From Ovis canadensis (taxonomy: Eukaryota > Chordata > Mammalia > Artiodactyla > Bovidae): 64,000 bases of DNA. The notes beneath the pieces were generated by a model. It was not told where the DNA came from. It searched no databases and was given only the letters and a program-made list of their open reading frames with translations. The stretch is from contig NC_091260.1 of NCBI RefSeq assembly GCF_042477335.2, positions 47,201,001 through 47,265,000 of the forward strand. Reading direction: 5' to 3'. Positions 1 to 11,180 of the stretch are shown piece by piece; the stretch's first letter is position 1, and every line of letters starts with the position of its first letter. A program made the position numbers and the translations under genes.

Positions 1-280
1 AGACATTTCCTACAGGAAATATCTATGTAGTTGTAAGTTTTTATCAGGAAATTATATCCTCTTATCATTGTTTTTCAACTTCCTTTTTGGGCTATGAATT
101 AGCTGTAAACATGCTGAAAGGAATCATCTGCTGATATGCTTCTGCCCAAAAAGATTTGTTTTGGCCACTTACAGGAACTCTGTCAGTAAGGTCTTGATAA
201 ATATTGCTTGCTTTGTTCCTGGACAGGTGGCCTTTTCACTGCCTATTAATTTTCAGTCTTTAAGTGGCCTTCTACTAGCA
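1..280. other. Unassigned sequence
   Basis: AT-leaning sequence with no recognised repeat, no long open frame and no obvious splice or promoter signal. I see nothing to annotate here. Confidence 0.5.
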
Positions 281-456
281 CACGGTTTTCAATCTTGGCT
301 ACACACGTGTAATTACGTGGGGAGCTTCTGAAAAGTGCTGATGTTTGGCTCCTTTAGAGATTCATATTCAACTGACCCTGAGTGGAGCCCAGGCAGAATT
401 ACATTTTCAGAGATTCCTAGGTGATAGGAACATGAGTTGAAGTTTGAGAACCACTG
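281..456 (+). mobile_element. hAT-Charlie MITE, MER5/MER20 type
   Basis: The left end (cacggttttcaa) and the right end (ttgagaaccactg) form the imperfect terminal inverted repeat typical of non-autonomous hAT-Charlie elements such as MER5 and MER20. The interior keeps the usual phrase about a 'ggggagcttctgaaaa' block and ends in 'gtttgagaaccactg'. Non-coding and old. The exact subfamily is uncertain. Confidence 0.6.
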
Positions 457-519
457 ACATCTGTACTGGAACAAACGACCTTTGTATTAAGTGAGCATGG
501 TATTCAATTCGGCCTCATT

Positions 520-690
520 TCTTTCAGCCGAGTGATCTTGGGCATATTGCTTAAACTTGCTGAGCCCAATTGCTTCTCTGCAACATAGGATGGATAGTGT
601 CAACACTACAAACGGGTGTTTTGAAGAGTATATAACTTAACCTAACTTATCTAGCACTTTATATGATATGATAAGGGTTTAACCCCAAGT
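520..690 (+). repeat. MIR SINE fragment
   Basis: Shows the MIR core order: 'gtgatcttgggcatattgcttaaac', then a degenerate 'cctcagtttcctc' region, then 'gggtgttttgaagagtatataact', matching the MIR stretch around 'gggttgttgtgaggattaaatgag'. Strongly diverged, as expected of this mammal-wide tRNA-derived SINE. Confidence 0.55.
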
Positions 691-3504
691 ATAATCCTTT
701 TTTATTTTCTCTCTCATTTTTATTCTTTGGTAATGTTTTTTAAACCATTAGTGTCATTTTCTTTTGTTCTCCTAAAATATTAATCTATCCCCACAGCAGC
801 CTTTATATCCTGTTATTGTTGATGATAATAGACATGAAAAACACAGTAGTTCAAAAGTCATGAAACAGGATCTTATGTCAGCTGTGTTCCCTTCACTTAG
901 TTCTTAATATTTTTATATTAGACACCTGATAACTAACCTAATCCTTGACACATGGCCAGGATTTTCCTTTTCATTTTGAAACTATGTTGGACACTTATAC
1001 CCTCTTTCTTTAGGATGAACCCCTTAAAAATACCTGGTTTCAACCTTGTTATGCCCACAGGTGGTGATGGTGATTTGTGTTGAGGTGGTGATGGTGATGA
1101 TTGTGTTGAGGATAACTGTGATGTTGTTTCCAATACCCTTGACTACAATCACAATATGAAAAAGAGTCCGTTCATATGGTCTAAGTGGGAGAATGTGAGT
1201 TAAATAAGCATTTTCTCCATAGGCTGAGAAATGTTTTATGGATATTTTCAAATTCCTCTCTTTGGTTGCACCCAGCCTAAAATCTAGTTTCTCAGCTATT
1301 TGTGGCAGCTCATGAGATAGATAATCTTCTAATGAGATTGTTCTGAGTTCATGGAAAAGTCACTGATAAGTTGTTGACATCAAATTATTTTAAAAATGCC
1401 AGTTTAGCTTTTGTTTTCAGCTTAATTTTAACTGAAACAAAGAATACTTACTCTGTTGAAATGTTAACTCAGGAAGTTCCTAGGCTGTAATCAATGTGGA
1501 TATAATGCCATCTTGTTACATAAAAAAATGAAATACTAGATGTAAAGTTCAAATTAAAGGGAAGAGTAAGATATAATCAATATTTTCTTCACATACCAGT
1601 GATTTATTTTGTTGTTATAGATAATGTACTTTTCAGAAGTATTTTAATCCATAAAGGACCATCTTGAATCCATTTGTGAAGTATTTGATTCAAAAAGACA
1701 TAGTAATTCAGCAGTAATATATACCCCAGATCAAATATGATTTTAAAAAATCAATATCACATTTTCAGTATACAGAAAGCAGCACGCTGCACTTGACTCA
1801 GCAAAACACGACTCTCTCCCATGAAAAGCTGCAGACCAAACAGTTCGGTGACTTGGTAGACTTTAAAACAACTGAATAATAACAAGGAAATGAAGGGGAA
1901 AATGTTTCTTTAAAAAGATAGCCAAAGATAGACAGATGACCTGCTTAACCATTTTTCTGTGGTGATTTATATATAACTGGGATGAGATGAGAAAACAGCA
2001 TGGACTTCCATATTAACCCCAAGCATAGTTTTCAAGGGAATTAAAAAAAGAACAAGAAAGGAGATCTTGGAGCAGATAGCCAAATTCCAAGGTATCCACA
2101 AAAGCAGAGGCAGCCTCAATCATCCATGATGTACCTAATATCATCCTGCACAACAAGGAAGCCTTGCTCATCTTTGAAGTTGTTTTTATTACTTGAAGGA
2201 AGGATGCAGATGAGTTAGGGAAATACCAACAAATTGATCATGAACATAATGGAAACATTACTAACGTAATTACATAAATAATACTCGTCTCAAGTCTTAT
2301 CTGGGACAGAGTTTCAACTTCCTTTTCCTATTAATATTATTCCACAGATATGGAGGGAAACAAAAATGTTTGATAAAATTTGGAAAGGCTAAGTCCATGT
2401 TGGTAGTGAAGTAATTTAAGGCAGGTAGCTAGACGGAGTCTGATGAACTAAGAAGCGGCTGTCATGTTAATGGACACTTTCTGATATTGTAAGAGCTTGT
2501 TTGTTGGCCAACCCCAAGTAAACTCTCAGGCTCATGATGCAGAAAACTTGCTCACGCTCAGTGGTCTCTAAAAGGTGGTCCAGACTTCAATTTGCCAACT
2601 ACTCCTCGAAATCATCTCATACAGTTTTGAATGTTGCATTTGTTCAAAGAGAGTCATTACCTATGAATTTGTTCCTAAGCTTTGTTCTGCTCTGTATCAC
2701 AATTATAATTCACTTTAAGCTAGCTCAGTATAATAAAATAAGGATTTACACATAAACTTAATAATTTGGGGATGTACCATCCTGGTACTGAGAGAGGGTG
2801 AATGGCCAGGGGCAGGTAAAGATTGTAAATCCAGGCAAAAAAAAATCCAAGCCAAAAATGGAATGAATCTGCAGCAAGGTTCAGAACTGATGTCAAGGAA
2901 GCAGGCAAGAAAGACAGCATATGTGTATTTTGGTCCAAACCAAGCCCAAGATCTGGGGCAGGTGAGTCATAGAGATTCAAAGGTCACAAAATTAACCCAG
3001 GTAGAGCAGGAAGGTAGCAGGGCTCAGGGACGATTAGTTTCCAGAAGGTAAAGCGTGGAAGACAAAGGCTTTGGTGGAACTAGACTATCGAGCAGAGACA
3101 TGAAAAAGTAGACAGTAATGGAAACCGAACACTAGAGACATGGAAAACTAGAACCCAGAAAGCTGGGACCAGTGGTGCCATGGGTCACCCGCGAGAATGG
3201 TTCACCACTGACTCGAAGAGCTGTGAGTAACTAGGGCACCTTCGAGTGGCAGGCCTCAGTCCAGGACGATGCTTGCGTCAGAGCAGTTTAATCACTAGAT
3301 AGCAGATGTTTGAGTATTGCATGGATAGGAAGTCAGACATGATTACAGGAGTGATCTGTCTACCCTAACATAGAAATTCAAATATGTAGGATCTGGCTTT
3401 TCCCAAAGCCATTCTGTTTAAATTTTTAGGAACACACTTATTGAGTAAAGTATCTTACATATTCTTTCCTTTTTAAATATATTTACTCCAAAATGTATTG
3501 TCTA
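691..3504. other. Unassigned sequence with one small simple repeat
   Basis: No recognised transposon and no convincing gene. A short imperfect tract of TGATGG/TGTTGAGG-type units lies at about 1062-1125. Small open frames here (60-86 codons) are within chance expectation and lack family resemblance. A few CpGs cluster near 3180-3280 without other promoter features. Confidence 0.45.
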
Positions 3505-4035
3505 TTGTGATTCAGGTAACAAGCCATGCACTGGGGATAAAGGAATACAAATGACAAGATTCTTGCCTTTGGAAGCAAACCGGTGGATGAACTGATACTT
3601 AAAATAGCAACTGGTTAGTACAATGGGGAGATAAGTGTAGGGCAGTACGGGGTATGATTTGGGAAGAGAAAGCTGGTTGAGGCCTCGGAGTGGGACTGCA
3701 GCAATCTGAAGTGTGATGGGAAAATAACATTTATTCAGGTAGATGGGTGGGGTGAGGGACAGTGTACAAAAGGGAAGAGGTCATTCTAGCCAGGAGGACT
3801 GCAGGGCCAGTACAGGAGGTGAGGGATGGTAAAGGAATCAGGCAAGAAATTCCAAGGAGTAGCAGAGAGCGAGATTAGAAAGATGAGCAAGGGTTGGATC
3901 CTGGAAAGCCTTTCCCTGGAGAATAAGGAACCTTAGTGTCATTCTACAGGAAAGGAGCCACTGAAGAATTTTAAGCAAGGGAGTGACAAGGTCCGATTTA
4001 CCACTGAGAGGACTTACTCTGGTGGCAGTGAAAGC
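3505..4035 (+). repeat. Probable ancient mammal-wide repeat, family not named
   Basis: Phrases such as 'gcactggggataaag', 'ttgcctttggaagc', 'tttaagcaagggagtgacaaggtc' and 'ttactctggtggcagtg' follow the order of a widespread old mammalian interspersed repeat that I recognise but cannot name securely. No coding capacity. A RepeatMasker search would settle the family. Confidence 0.35.
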
Positions 4036-4123
4036 AATGGGCAGTGGTGGGTATTACCATGAAACAAAAAAATATGCATGTCTTGGCCATCTTCAGGGGT
4101 CAACCACACACCTCTTCTTCAGT

Positions 4124-4138
4124 TTTTTTTTTTTTTTG
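4124..4138. repeat. (T)n tract
   Basis: Uninterrupted run of about 14-15 T. It is not adjacent to a recognised SINE or LINE tail. Confidence 0.8.
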
Positions 4139-4252
4139 TCCCCAATCTTCCAATATGATTCCTTCCAGACCACTAATAATCATCTAAGCCATTCACCTGC
4201 ATGGTAATCCGTGTGTATCTTACTTTGGACCACTTCATTTACACACAAAATG

Positions 4253-4382
4253 CATTAAAAACAATTATTTTGGCTGCTTCATGCAGCATGCGGGAATCTT
4301 AATTCCCCAACCAGGGACAGAACCTGTGTCTCTTGAAATGGAACCATGGAGTCTTAACCACTGGACTTCCAGGGAAGAACTC
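4253..4382 (-). mobile_element. CHR-type tRNA-Glu SINE, minus strand
   Basis: Read on the minus strand it begins 'cttccctggaagtccagtgg', the tRNA-derived head of the cetartiodactyl CHR SINEs, and ends in 'gctgcatgaagcagccaaaata'-type tail sequence. It is flanked by an exact 11-bp target-site duplication, cacacaaaatg, at 4242-4252 and 4383-4393. That fixes the insertion edges. Confidence 0.85.
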
Positions 4383-4393
4383 CACACAAAATG

Positions 4394-5918
4394 AATAACC
4401 AAGCAGATTGCTGGCTGGTGCGCCTACTGGGAAGATTTCCTTTCATTTCTGCCCATTAGGACCACTGCTGAGTGAGACTATGATCCAAGAGACGTTCATT
4501 TTTGTAAGCACCAACATTGCACCGACTCATCTCTGCCCCAGGACTGCTTTGCTTCCTCTATCAGTGGGTTGAAAGGGGCCAGCCCTCTTCTCCCATCCAT
4601 GAGACCTTGCAAATAAACTGAGGGATAGGTGTTGAAACAACTAATGTATGTGATGTGGGAGTCTGTGCTGCCTTTTCATATAATTTACTGGTGCCTTCTG
4701 GATCTAATCCTGAGCATATTATTTTTATCATTCTATCTACTAGATCAACAAACGAGTGCTATGTACTTCTGACCTTATGAGTTGGTAACTACCTTGTGCT
4801 TTTAGCAATTAAAAGGTAACACCTGATCCCTGCTATTCTGGAATCATACATTTTGGCACTAGACAGCAGAGCTGTATGGCAACACCTTCTACTATAAACA
4901 GTGTATTTCAGAGGACATCCCTCGCTGAGTTTCTTAAAGAGCCTCCTCATGCCCTGCCCAGCTTTCTGTTGCTCTAATGAAGGGGTATCCACTGGATCCT
5001 CCCAGGGAACATAGATGAGGACTGGGCTCTTACATAATAAATCTGCTCTAATATTCCAGCCTCCCTGACTTTTCTGACCACTTTCTTATTACTGTGTTAA
5101 GGAAGTTCTGGCATGTCTACCTGATTTACAAAGGACCCATAATGTTTAAGCATCAAGAAGGCATCCTGGCAGTGTATTGGAATTGGTTCTGCTTTTCCAT
5201 AAACTGTCCTTTATTTGGTTTTATATCTCTTCCCTTGGATCAACACCTACAGGATTCACTCCTACATGTGTTTCCTCAGCACAGGTACCTGGACTAGATT
5301 TCTGGGAAATCTAATGTCAGTCACAGAATGGCCCCAACTGAGGAATTTAAAAACAAACCAAACCCTCAGGGCAAAATTATGTCAGCTAAATTTGCACCAA
5401 CATGCATGGTGGAGAATGTACTCCATGGCCTACCATAGCAGATCTTGAACTTTATGTTTGTCCATCAGTTAAAGTAATAGAGAAAAAATCTATGTATCTC
5501 TTCCACATTAGGTTAATGGCTAAAATAATTGTACTCTAAGTTGTTGAAAATAATGTAATTTCTGGCCAGTTATAAGTATTAGCATTACAGCAAATTGTCA
5601 GATAATTAAAAAAAATTTCCAATGGCCTCTTAAAACAATAGCAATTCAATAGCCACACTGCCTCGTTTAAATATGTAAACCAGATTACTTTAATAATCAG
5701 AAAATTTATACGTATCATTCCTTTTCTTCTTGAACTCATTTCCATTTAACTCTCCACAAATTTTTAATCTAATGAAATTTTTTTATGCTTGGATATGTTA
5801 TACTGATTATACATACCTCCCCAAAATTAAGTATATGAATTGAAATCTGGAATTAACATGTTTTCTATGTCTCTAAGAAATAAACATTTTACTCCCAAAA
5901 GATTTAATTTTATTATTA
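4394..5918. other. Unassigned sequence
   Basis: AT-rich, with no recognised repeat. The open frames present (60-77 codons on both strands) overlap each other, show no family motifs and look like chance. No splice-flanked exon candidate stands out. Confidence 0.45.
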
Positions 5919-6670
5919 TTATGACACAAAGTTCATATTTTGCAAATTTTTAGTAGTTATACAATCATATTGATAAACGTAAACGCAAACTTGATTCAAA
6001 AAAGGCTCACGCAGATGTATACAGGTCTGTGGGACTCCTTGGTAGAAGCTCTGCTGACCACCAGCACCAGGCAATCTAGAGGCATGTCCTGGGCGGTGGT
6101 TGCAAAAGCCAGGACACCAGGCATAGAACCGGAGCTGCAAATGCACGTGACCTGGCTTCTCGGGAGATGCGGGCGCTGGAGGCGCCGAGGGAGAGCTGAG
6201 CATGGCATCCTCCAGTCTGTTTCTGGATGCTCCCCAGGAGGCCCTCAAATGAGTGTCAAATCATTTCCCCTCAGAGGAAATCATTCCCCTCGGAGGAAGC
6301 TCCAAGACAAGCAAGTGAGCTTCTCCCACCCAAAGTCAGGGAGCAGTTGCTTCATCAGCTGGCGGCTTTGAAGCTAGAACCCTTGGGCGCAGGTGAGTCC
6401 GGCAGGAGTCCCGTGGGTTTTCTAAGCTGGGTGTTTCAGGGGATTGTCCCTCAGGTGTATGAACTAAAGGTTGAAGGTGCCCCATGTGGGGTTAAAAAAC
6501 CCCCTTCCTTCCTCAGACAGAAGCTCCAGTTTCGGGTTCCCTCCTGACTGTGGGGCGCTGTGCTGCGTGGGTGGGGTTTGTGGCGAGAAGTGCCCTGCTT
6601 CTCCTACAGCTTTGATGTGAACCTTCTCTTGCTTGGTGGAATAATAGGAGTTGCTTAGACAGGTTTTACT

Positions 6671-6700
6671 CCCCTCCCCACCCGCCGCCCCACCCCACCC
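6671..6700 (-). promoter_or_regulatory. Potential G-quadruplex run
   Basis: The plus strand is an almost pure C/A run. The minus strand therefore carries six G-tracts of three or four separated by one to four bases, which meets the usual four-tract quadruplex rule with spare tracts. Such runs are common near mammalian promoters. Function here is inferred only. Confidence 0.55.
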
Positions 6701-6790
6701 TACTCCACTCCACTCGCCGGAGGCAGTTCTTCCATTTGTAGCTATAGGTTCCATTGTGTTTGTGGATGGAGTTGAGTTCAGAATTCTCTT

Positions 6791-6800
6791 ATGACGTCAT
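6791..6800. promoter_or_regulatory. Perfect CRE palindrome (ATGACGTCAT)
   Basis: A full 8-bp cAMP-response element TGACGTCA, extended to a 10-bp palindrome. It lies 36 bp upstream of the minus-strand ATG at 6754 and about 90 bp from the G-rich run. CREB/ATF proteins bind this sequence. Whether this copy is used cannot be told from sequence. Confidence 0.45.
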
Positions 6801-8096
6801 CTTGAACTGGAACCTCGGAAAAGGGCTCATAATGAAATTGCGTTCATGATGAAATTAGCTTATTATCTGCATCTGAATATTACTGATTATGGAAATGAGA
6901 TGGGGTTCAGTGAAATTCAATAGGCAAAAGAGTGGAAAATACCAGGTATACCAAAAGCTATATTAATGATGGTGTATTCTTATTAAATCTACTGGGTATG
7001 TGATAAGAACAAATAAGCAAACATAGAAGGGATGGATAGACGATAGCTGTCAGAAATCATGGTGCCCAAGTGAAAAATGAATATGGATTTTCACATATAT
7101 AGTTATGAAAGAAAAGTTCCAACAAGATGTCTTTACTTAGGTTATACTCTCAGAATGAAGATAAGGATCTGAAAAGACACTGCTTTAAAGTTATCCATGT
7201 TTGCTTACCCTTGGAACATTTTTGTATGACTCAGGGGTACTTGCATCCTCATTCAAAGACCCCCTAGTTTGCCAGGTTTTATGAACATTATGAATTCCAT
7301 CATGATGCAAAATAACGAAACCAGTGAGAATAATAGTTTGCGCATAAGCAGGGATATGCATTTACACTGGAAATAAAAGGATAAATCAAAGTATGCTAAT
7401 TTTTTAAAAAGTGAGAAAATAAAGTTTATGTCTGAATGCAGAGTAGGTATGATTCTGAGAAGAAAGGGCAAAGCAAACAAATGTGAGGACTATCGATTGG
7501 ATAGAACTATCTACCAGCGATATCAGAAAAAGGGATGATGAAAATATATTTACTGAATGAAGGAAAAAAAAAAGAACAGTGACCTTTTAGGCATGTAGCT
7601 AGAGGATTAAGGCTTCAGGTCACTGATCAGATCATGACTCAGGAGAAGATGTGCAGGCTTTGAACAATTTAAAGTCTGAGTGTGGTGACAGTGTTTGGAT
7701 GATCTCTTAATAGATTTCAGGGATCTGTAAAAATACCAGAACATGGGACAAGAAGCTTGTGCAGGTCCCTGCAGACTCTTAGGCATCACCAGAAAAGTGC
7801 TCAGCAGACTTCCAAAGTGGTCGCCTCTACCAACAGTGTAGGTTTCTCTGCATCATACTCATGCTGTCTCCAAATTCACTATAGATTTGTTATACTTCAC
7901 AGCGTGGTTTTCTATGTTGTAGGGGAATCAAGAATGGGACTGTATTCCCACTTTCAGCAAAATGGTATAAGGAAGCTTAGCAGACCAGAGGAGACAGTTG
8001 GTGGGCAGTAGGGCCTGACGGGTAGGGCTCTGGAGCTGCAGTGTAATCTTTTAATTAACAAACCAAGGAGACATTTTAAGTAGAATTTTAATGTAT
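6801..8096. other. Unassigned sequence
   Basis: AT-rich with short A-tracts (for example near 7563). A few phrases near 7800-7850 faintly recall old L1 (fragments of 'ccaacagtgtagg'), too weak to call. No gene-like frame. Confidence 0.4.
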
Positions 8097-8428
8097 GGGC
8101 TTCCCTGGTAGCTCAGCTGGTAAAGAATCTGCCTGCAATGCAGGAAACCCTGGTTCGATTCTGGGGTTGGGAAGATTCCTGGGAAAGGAATAGGCTACCC
8201 ATTCCAGTATTCTTGGGCTTCTTTGGTAGCTCAGATGGTAAAGAATCTGCCTGCAATGTGGGAGACTTGCGTTCAATCCCTGGGTTGGGAAGATCCCCTG
8301 GAGGAGTGCATGGCAACCCACTCCAGTGGTCTTGCCTGGAGAATCCCTATGGACAGAGGAGCCTGGCAGGCTACTAGTGTCCATAGGGTTGCAAAGAGTT
8401 GGACGCAACTGAGTGACACAGCACAACA
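8097..8428 (+). mobile_element. Bov-tA SINE, tandem tRNA-A dimer
   Basis: Two head-to-tail units, each starting with the tRNA-Glu-like head ('gcttccctggtagctcag', box A-like; 'ggttcgattc', box B-like) followed by the BovA-derived 'ggctacccattccagtattctt' segment. The second unit continues to the full 'ggttgcaaagagttggac' 3' part. Pol III-type promoter boxes are visible but degenerate. No coding capacity. Confidence 0.9.
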
Positions 8429-8657
8429 TGGTGCTGATGGTGGTTTAGTTGCTGAATTGGGTCCGACTCTTGGGACCCCATGGATTGTAGCCTGTCAGGC
8501 TTCTCTGTCCATGGGATTTCCCAGGCAAGAATACTGGAGTGGGTTCCCAGTTTCTTCTCTCAGGGATCTTCCAGACCAAGGGATCCAACTGGTGTATTGA
8601 ACCAGTATCTCCTACACTGCAGGTGGATTTTTTACCACTGAGCCGCCAGGGAAGCCC
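8429..8657 (-). mobile_element. Bov-tA SINE, minus strand
   Basis: In reverse it runs from the tRNA-like head near 8657 ('gggcttccctggcggctcag') through the 'ggagaatac' BovA part to the tail near 8430. It directly abuts the plus-strand Bov-tA dimer, so the two copies are tail to tail. Confidence 0.88.
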
Positions 8658-8702
8658 TAAGCTCCTATATGGGAGTGTATTTGGTTTTGTCTTACTCTTT
8701 AT

Positions 8703-9376
8703 CAGTTCAGTTCAGTTCAGTCGCTCAGTCGTGTCCGACTCTTTGCGACCCCTTGAACCGCAGCACACCAGGCATCCCTGCCCATCACCAACTCCCGGAG
8801 TTCACTCAGACCCACATCCATCGAGTCAGTGATGCCATCCAGCCATCTCATCCTCTGTCGTCCTCTTCTCCTCCTGCCCCCAATCCCTCCCAGCATCAGA
8901 GTCTTTTCCAATGAGTCAACTTCGCATGAGGTGGCCAAAGTATTGGAGTTTCAGCTTTAGCATCATTCCTTCCAAAGAAATCCCAGGGCTGATCTCCTTC
9001 AGAATGGACTGGTTGGATCTCCTTGCAGTCCAAGGGTCTCTCAAGAGTCTTCTCCAACATCACAGTTCAAAAGCATCAATTCTTCAGGGCTCAGCTTTCT
9101 TCACAGTCCAACTCTCACATCCATACATGACCACTGGAAAAACCATAGCCTTGACTAGACACACCTTTGTTGGCAAAGTAATGTCTCTGCTTTTCAATAT
9201 GCTGTCTAGGTTGGTCATAACTTTTTTCCAAGGAGTAAGCTTCTTTTAATTTCATGGCTGCAATCTCCATCTGCAGTGATTTTGGAGCCCAAAGAAATAC
9301 AGTCTGACACTGTTTCCACTGTTTCCTCATCTATTTCCCATGAAGTGATGGAACCAGATGCCATGATCTTCGTTTA
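8703..9376 (-). mobile_element. BovB LINE 3' fragment, minus strand
   Basis: Starts at the BovB 3' terminus, read here as a 'cagttcagttcag' repeat followed by 'tcgctcagtcgtgtccgac', and runs 0.67 kb into the ORF toward 'ccatgatcttcgtttt'. The minus strand encodes the C-terminal part of the RTE polyprotein ([16 protein letters not shown] and FGHLMR-type segments), with breaks. Near-perfect flanks cttactctttat (8691-8702) and cttaatctttat (9377-9388) look like its target-site duplication. Confidence 0.92.
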
Positions 9377-9499
9377 CTTAATCTTTATAGATGATGTTAA
9401 AAATAGTGATAACCTTTTTCCCACGTAGAGCCCTTCGAGCTGTGTCCCTTCTTTGTGCATATTTACACTAAGCACAATTCAGATAAAACTCATTTTAAA

Positions 9500-9935
9500 A
9501 GTTTTTCCAGTAGTCATGTATGGATGTGAGAGTTGGATTATAAAGAAAGCTGAGCACTGAAGAATTGATGCTTTTGAACTGTGGTGTTGGAGAAGACTCT
9601 TGAGGGTCCCTTCGTCTGCAAGGAGATCCAGCCAGTCTATCCTAAAGGAGATTGGTCCTGAGTGTTCATTGGAAGGACTGATGTTGAAGCTGAAATTCCA
9701 ATACTTTGGCCACCTGATGCGAAGAACTGAGTCATTGGAAAAGACCCTGATGCTGGGAAAGATTGAGGGCAGGAGGAGAAGGGGCCAACAGAGGATGAGA
9801 TGGTTGGATGGCATCACTGACTCAATGGGCGTGAGTTTGGGTAAACTCTGGGAGTTGGTGATGAACAGGGAGGCCTGGCATGCTGCAGTCCATGGGGTTG
9901 CAAAGAATCGGACACGACTGAGCAACTGAACTGAA
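9500..9935 (+). mobile_element. BovB LINE 3' fragment, plus strand
   Basis: Covers the last 0.44 kb of BovB, from 'tttttccagtagtcatgtatgg' to 'gcaactgaactgaac'. The frame 9600-9929 still encodes the arginine-rich C-terminal segment ([15 protein letters not shown]). It is 5' truncated. It faces the minus-strand copy at 8703-9376, giving an inverted pair. Confidence 0.92.
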
Positions 9936-10079
9936 CATGTTCATCATATATCCATCTATTCAAGATATATTTGTTGTGCAAATATTATGCACTAGGCATT
10001 GGAAATAAGCACTGGCATTGGATCAGGCAGTAATTGTCCTTGAAATGATGGGGTTCAGAGCATCATCGTGTAATAGACA
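9936..10079. other. Short spacer, possibly old repeat
   Basis: Contains a degenerate 'atttgttgtgcaaatattatgcactaggcattgg' phrase that recalls an old mammal-wide repeat. Too short to assign. Confidence 0.3.
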
Positions 10080-10354
10080 GGCTTCCCTGGTAGCTCAGTT
10101 GGTAAAGACTCCATCTGCAATGTAGGAGTCCCTGGTTTGATTCCTGGGTTGGGAAGATCTGCTGGAGAAGGGATAGGCTACCCACTCCAGTATTCTGGGG
10201 CTTTCCTTGTGGCTCAGCTGGTAAAGAATCCGCCTGCAGAGTGGGAGACCTAGGTTTGATCCTTGGATTGGGAAGATTCCCTAGAGATGAGAAAGGCTAC
10301 CTACTCCAGTATTCTGGCCTGAAGTTGGACATGACTGAGCGACTTTCACTTTTC
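10080..10354 (+). mobile_element. Bov-tA SINE, tandem tRNA-A dimer
   Basis: Two tRNA-like heads ('gcttccctggtagctcag' at 10081 and 'gctttccttgtggctcag' at 10199) each followed by 'ctactccagtattct'. The copy ends with 'gactgagcgactttcacttt'. Same dimer architecture as the copy at 8097. Confidence 0.88.
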
Positions 10355-10439
10355 AGAGTAACAGTTATTTCAAAAATTGGTCTAATAACTATTTATAATT
10401 TTATTTGGGGTTTTGTAGAATGACTTGAAGGCATTATGG

Positions 10440-10585
10440 AAGTGTATGTCTTCTTAACTAAATTATAATTGCCTTCAAGTCAGGGATCACATCCCATACT
10501 TCTTTGGGGTTTCTCTTTAGCTCCTAACATAGATCATAATACAGAGTATTAGATGCTCAGTAAATATTTCATTGATTACCATCTG
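10440..10585 (+). repeat. L2 LINE 3' end fragment
   Basis: Matches the L2 3' end order: 'gccttcaagtcagggatcacat', then 'acatagatcataatacagagt', then 'atgctcagtaaatatttcattga'. Strongly diverged, as is usual for L2. Confidence 0.5.
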
Positions 10586-11173
10586 TATTTGAGACTGAAT
10601 GATTAATGTCAAATCAAACATTTCTTCTTCCTCACTGAGCAAATGTGAAGGCTGCACTGGAATTTTAATCTGTAATTTGTATCTGAAGCCATTGTTTGCA
10701 AAGTTCACCAAAATTGTGACCTTTCTCCTAGACTTGTGCTCAGGCCAGAGCCTGTTTTAAAGAAAGTCAGCTGATTCTTGATCTCTGAATCCTGTTTATT
10801 GGGCTTCCATAGCATGAAAACAGTTCTTTGACTTGCCCTCTGTGTCTTTGCCTCTTCTCTACATGCCCGGTGGCCATTGCTCCAGCGTCCTACCACAAAT
10901 TTAACTTGGAGGAATAGGGTGCTGAGGGCAGTCTTAACAGCTCAATTGTGTTTCAGTATTTACAGTTAAGGTTAAACGGGCTGGTAGGTAGTGCTGTTGG
11001 AAGTCAAGGAGTTTCATGTTAGTATTATGCCACGGCAGTATGCTTGCTGATTTGGCAGGAACGTCAATCCACTTGGCTGTTAACAACAAAATAGCACATC
11101 AAATCAAGGCCAAAATGGCTTCTAAGGGATTGTCTAACAGATAGGCAGTTCTTGTTTGTTTGTTTTTTTAGCT
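10586..11173. other. Unassigned sequence
   Basis: No recognised repeat or gene. The small minus-strand frame at 10705-10896 has no recognisable family. Confidence 0.45.
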
Positions 11174-11180
11174 AGTAGCT

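Larger units (their letters stand above)
5919..6800. other. GC-richer, CpG-containing block with a splice-donor-like site; possible host exon or promoter
   Basis: This is the only stretch with clearly raised GC and CpG that is not explained by a transposon. On the plus strand an ATG at 6227 opens a frame that reads through SEEAPRQASELLPP and LLHQLAALKLEPLG to a consensus donor CAG|GTGAGT after position 6392. An upstream ATG at 6203 reaches a stop after 16 codons. On the minus strand an ATG at 6754 in good context (cacaATGG) opens a 96-codon frame. A G-rich run on the minus strand and a perfect CRE palindrome lie on its right side. I do not recognise the encoded peptides. It could be a first exon, a bidirectional promoter, a broken pseudogene or simply a chance GC-rich patch. 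Confidence 0.35.

Noticed and set aside
8088..8600. Open frames of 67-125 codons over SINEs
   Set aside because: Recurrent by-products of Bov-tA sequence on either strand, seen at many SINE copies in the window.
8097..8657. tRNA genes
   Set aside because: The tRNA-like heads belong to Bov-tA SINEs. They lack a complete cloverleaf and continue into BovA sequence. The same holds for all Bov-tA and CHR copies.
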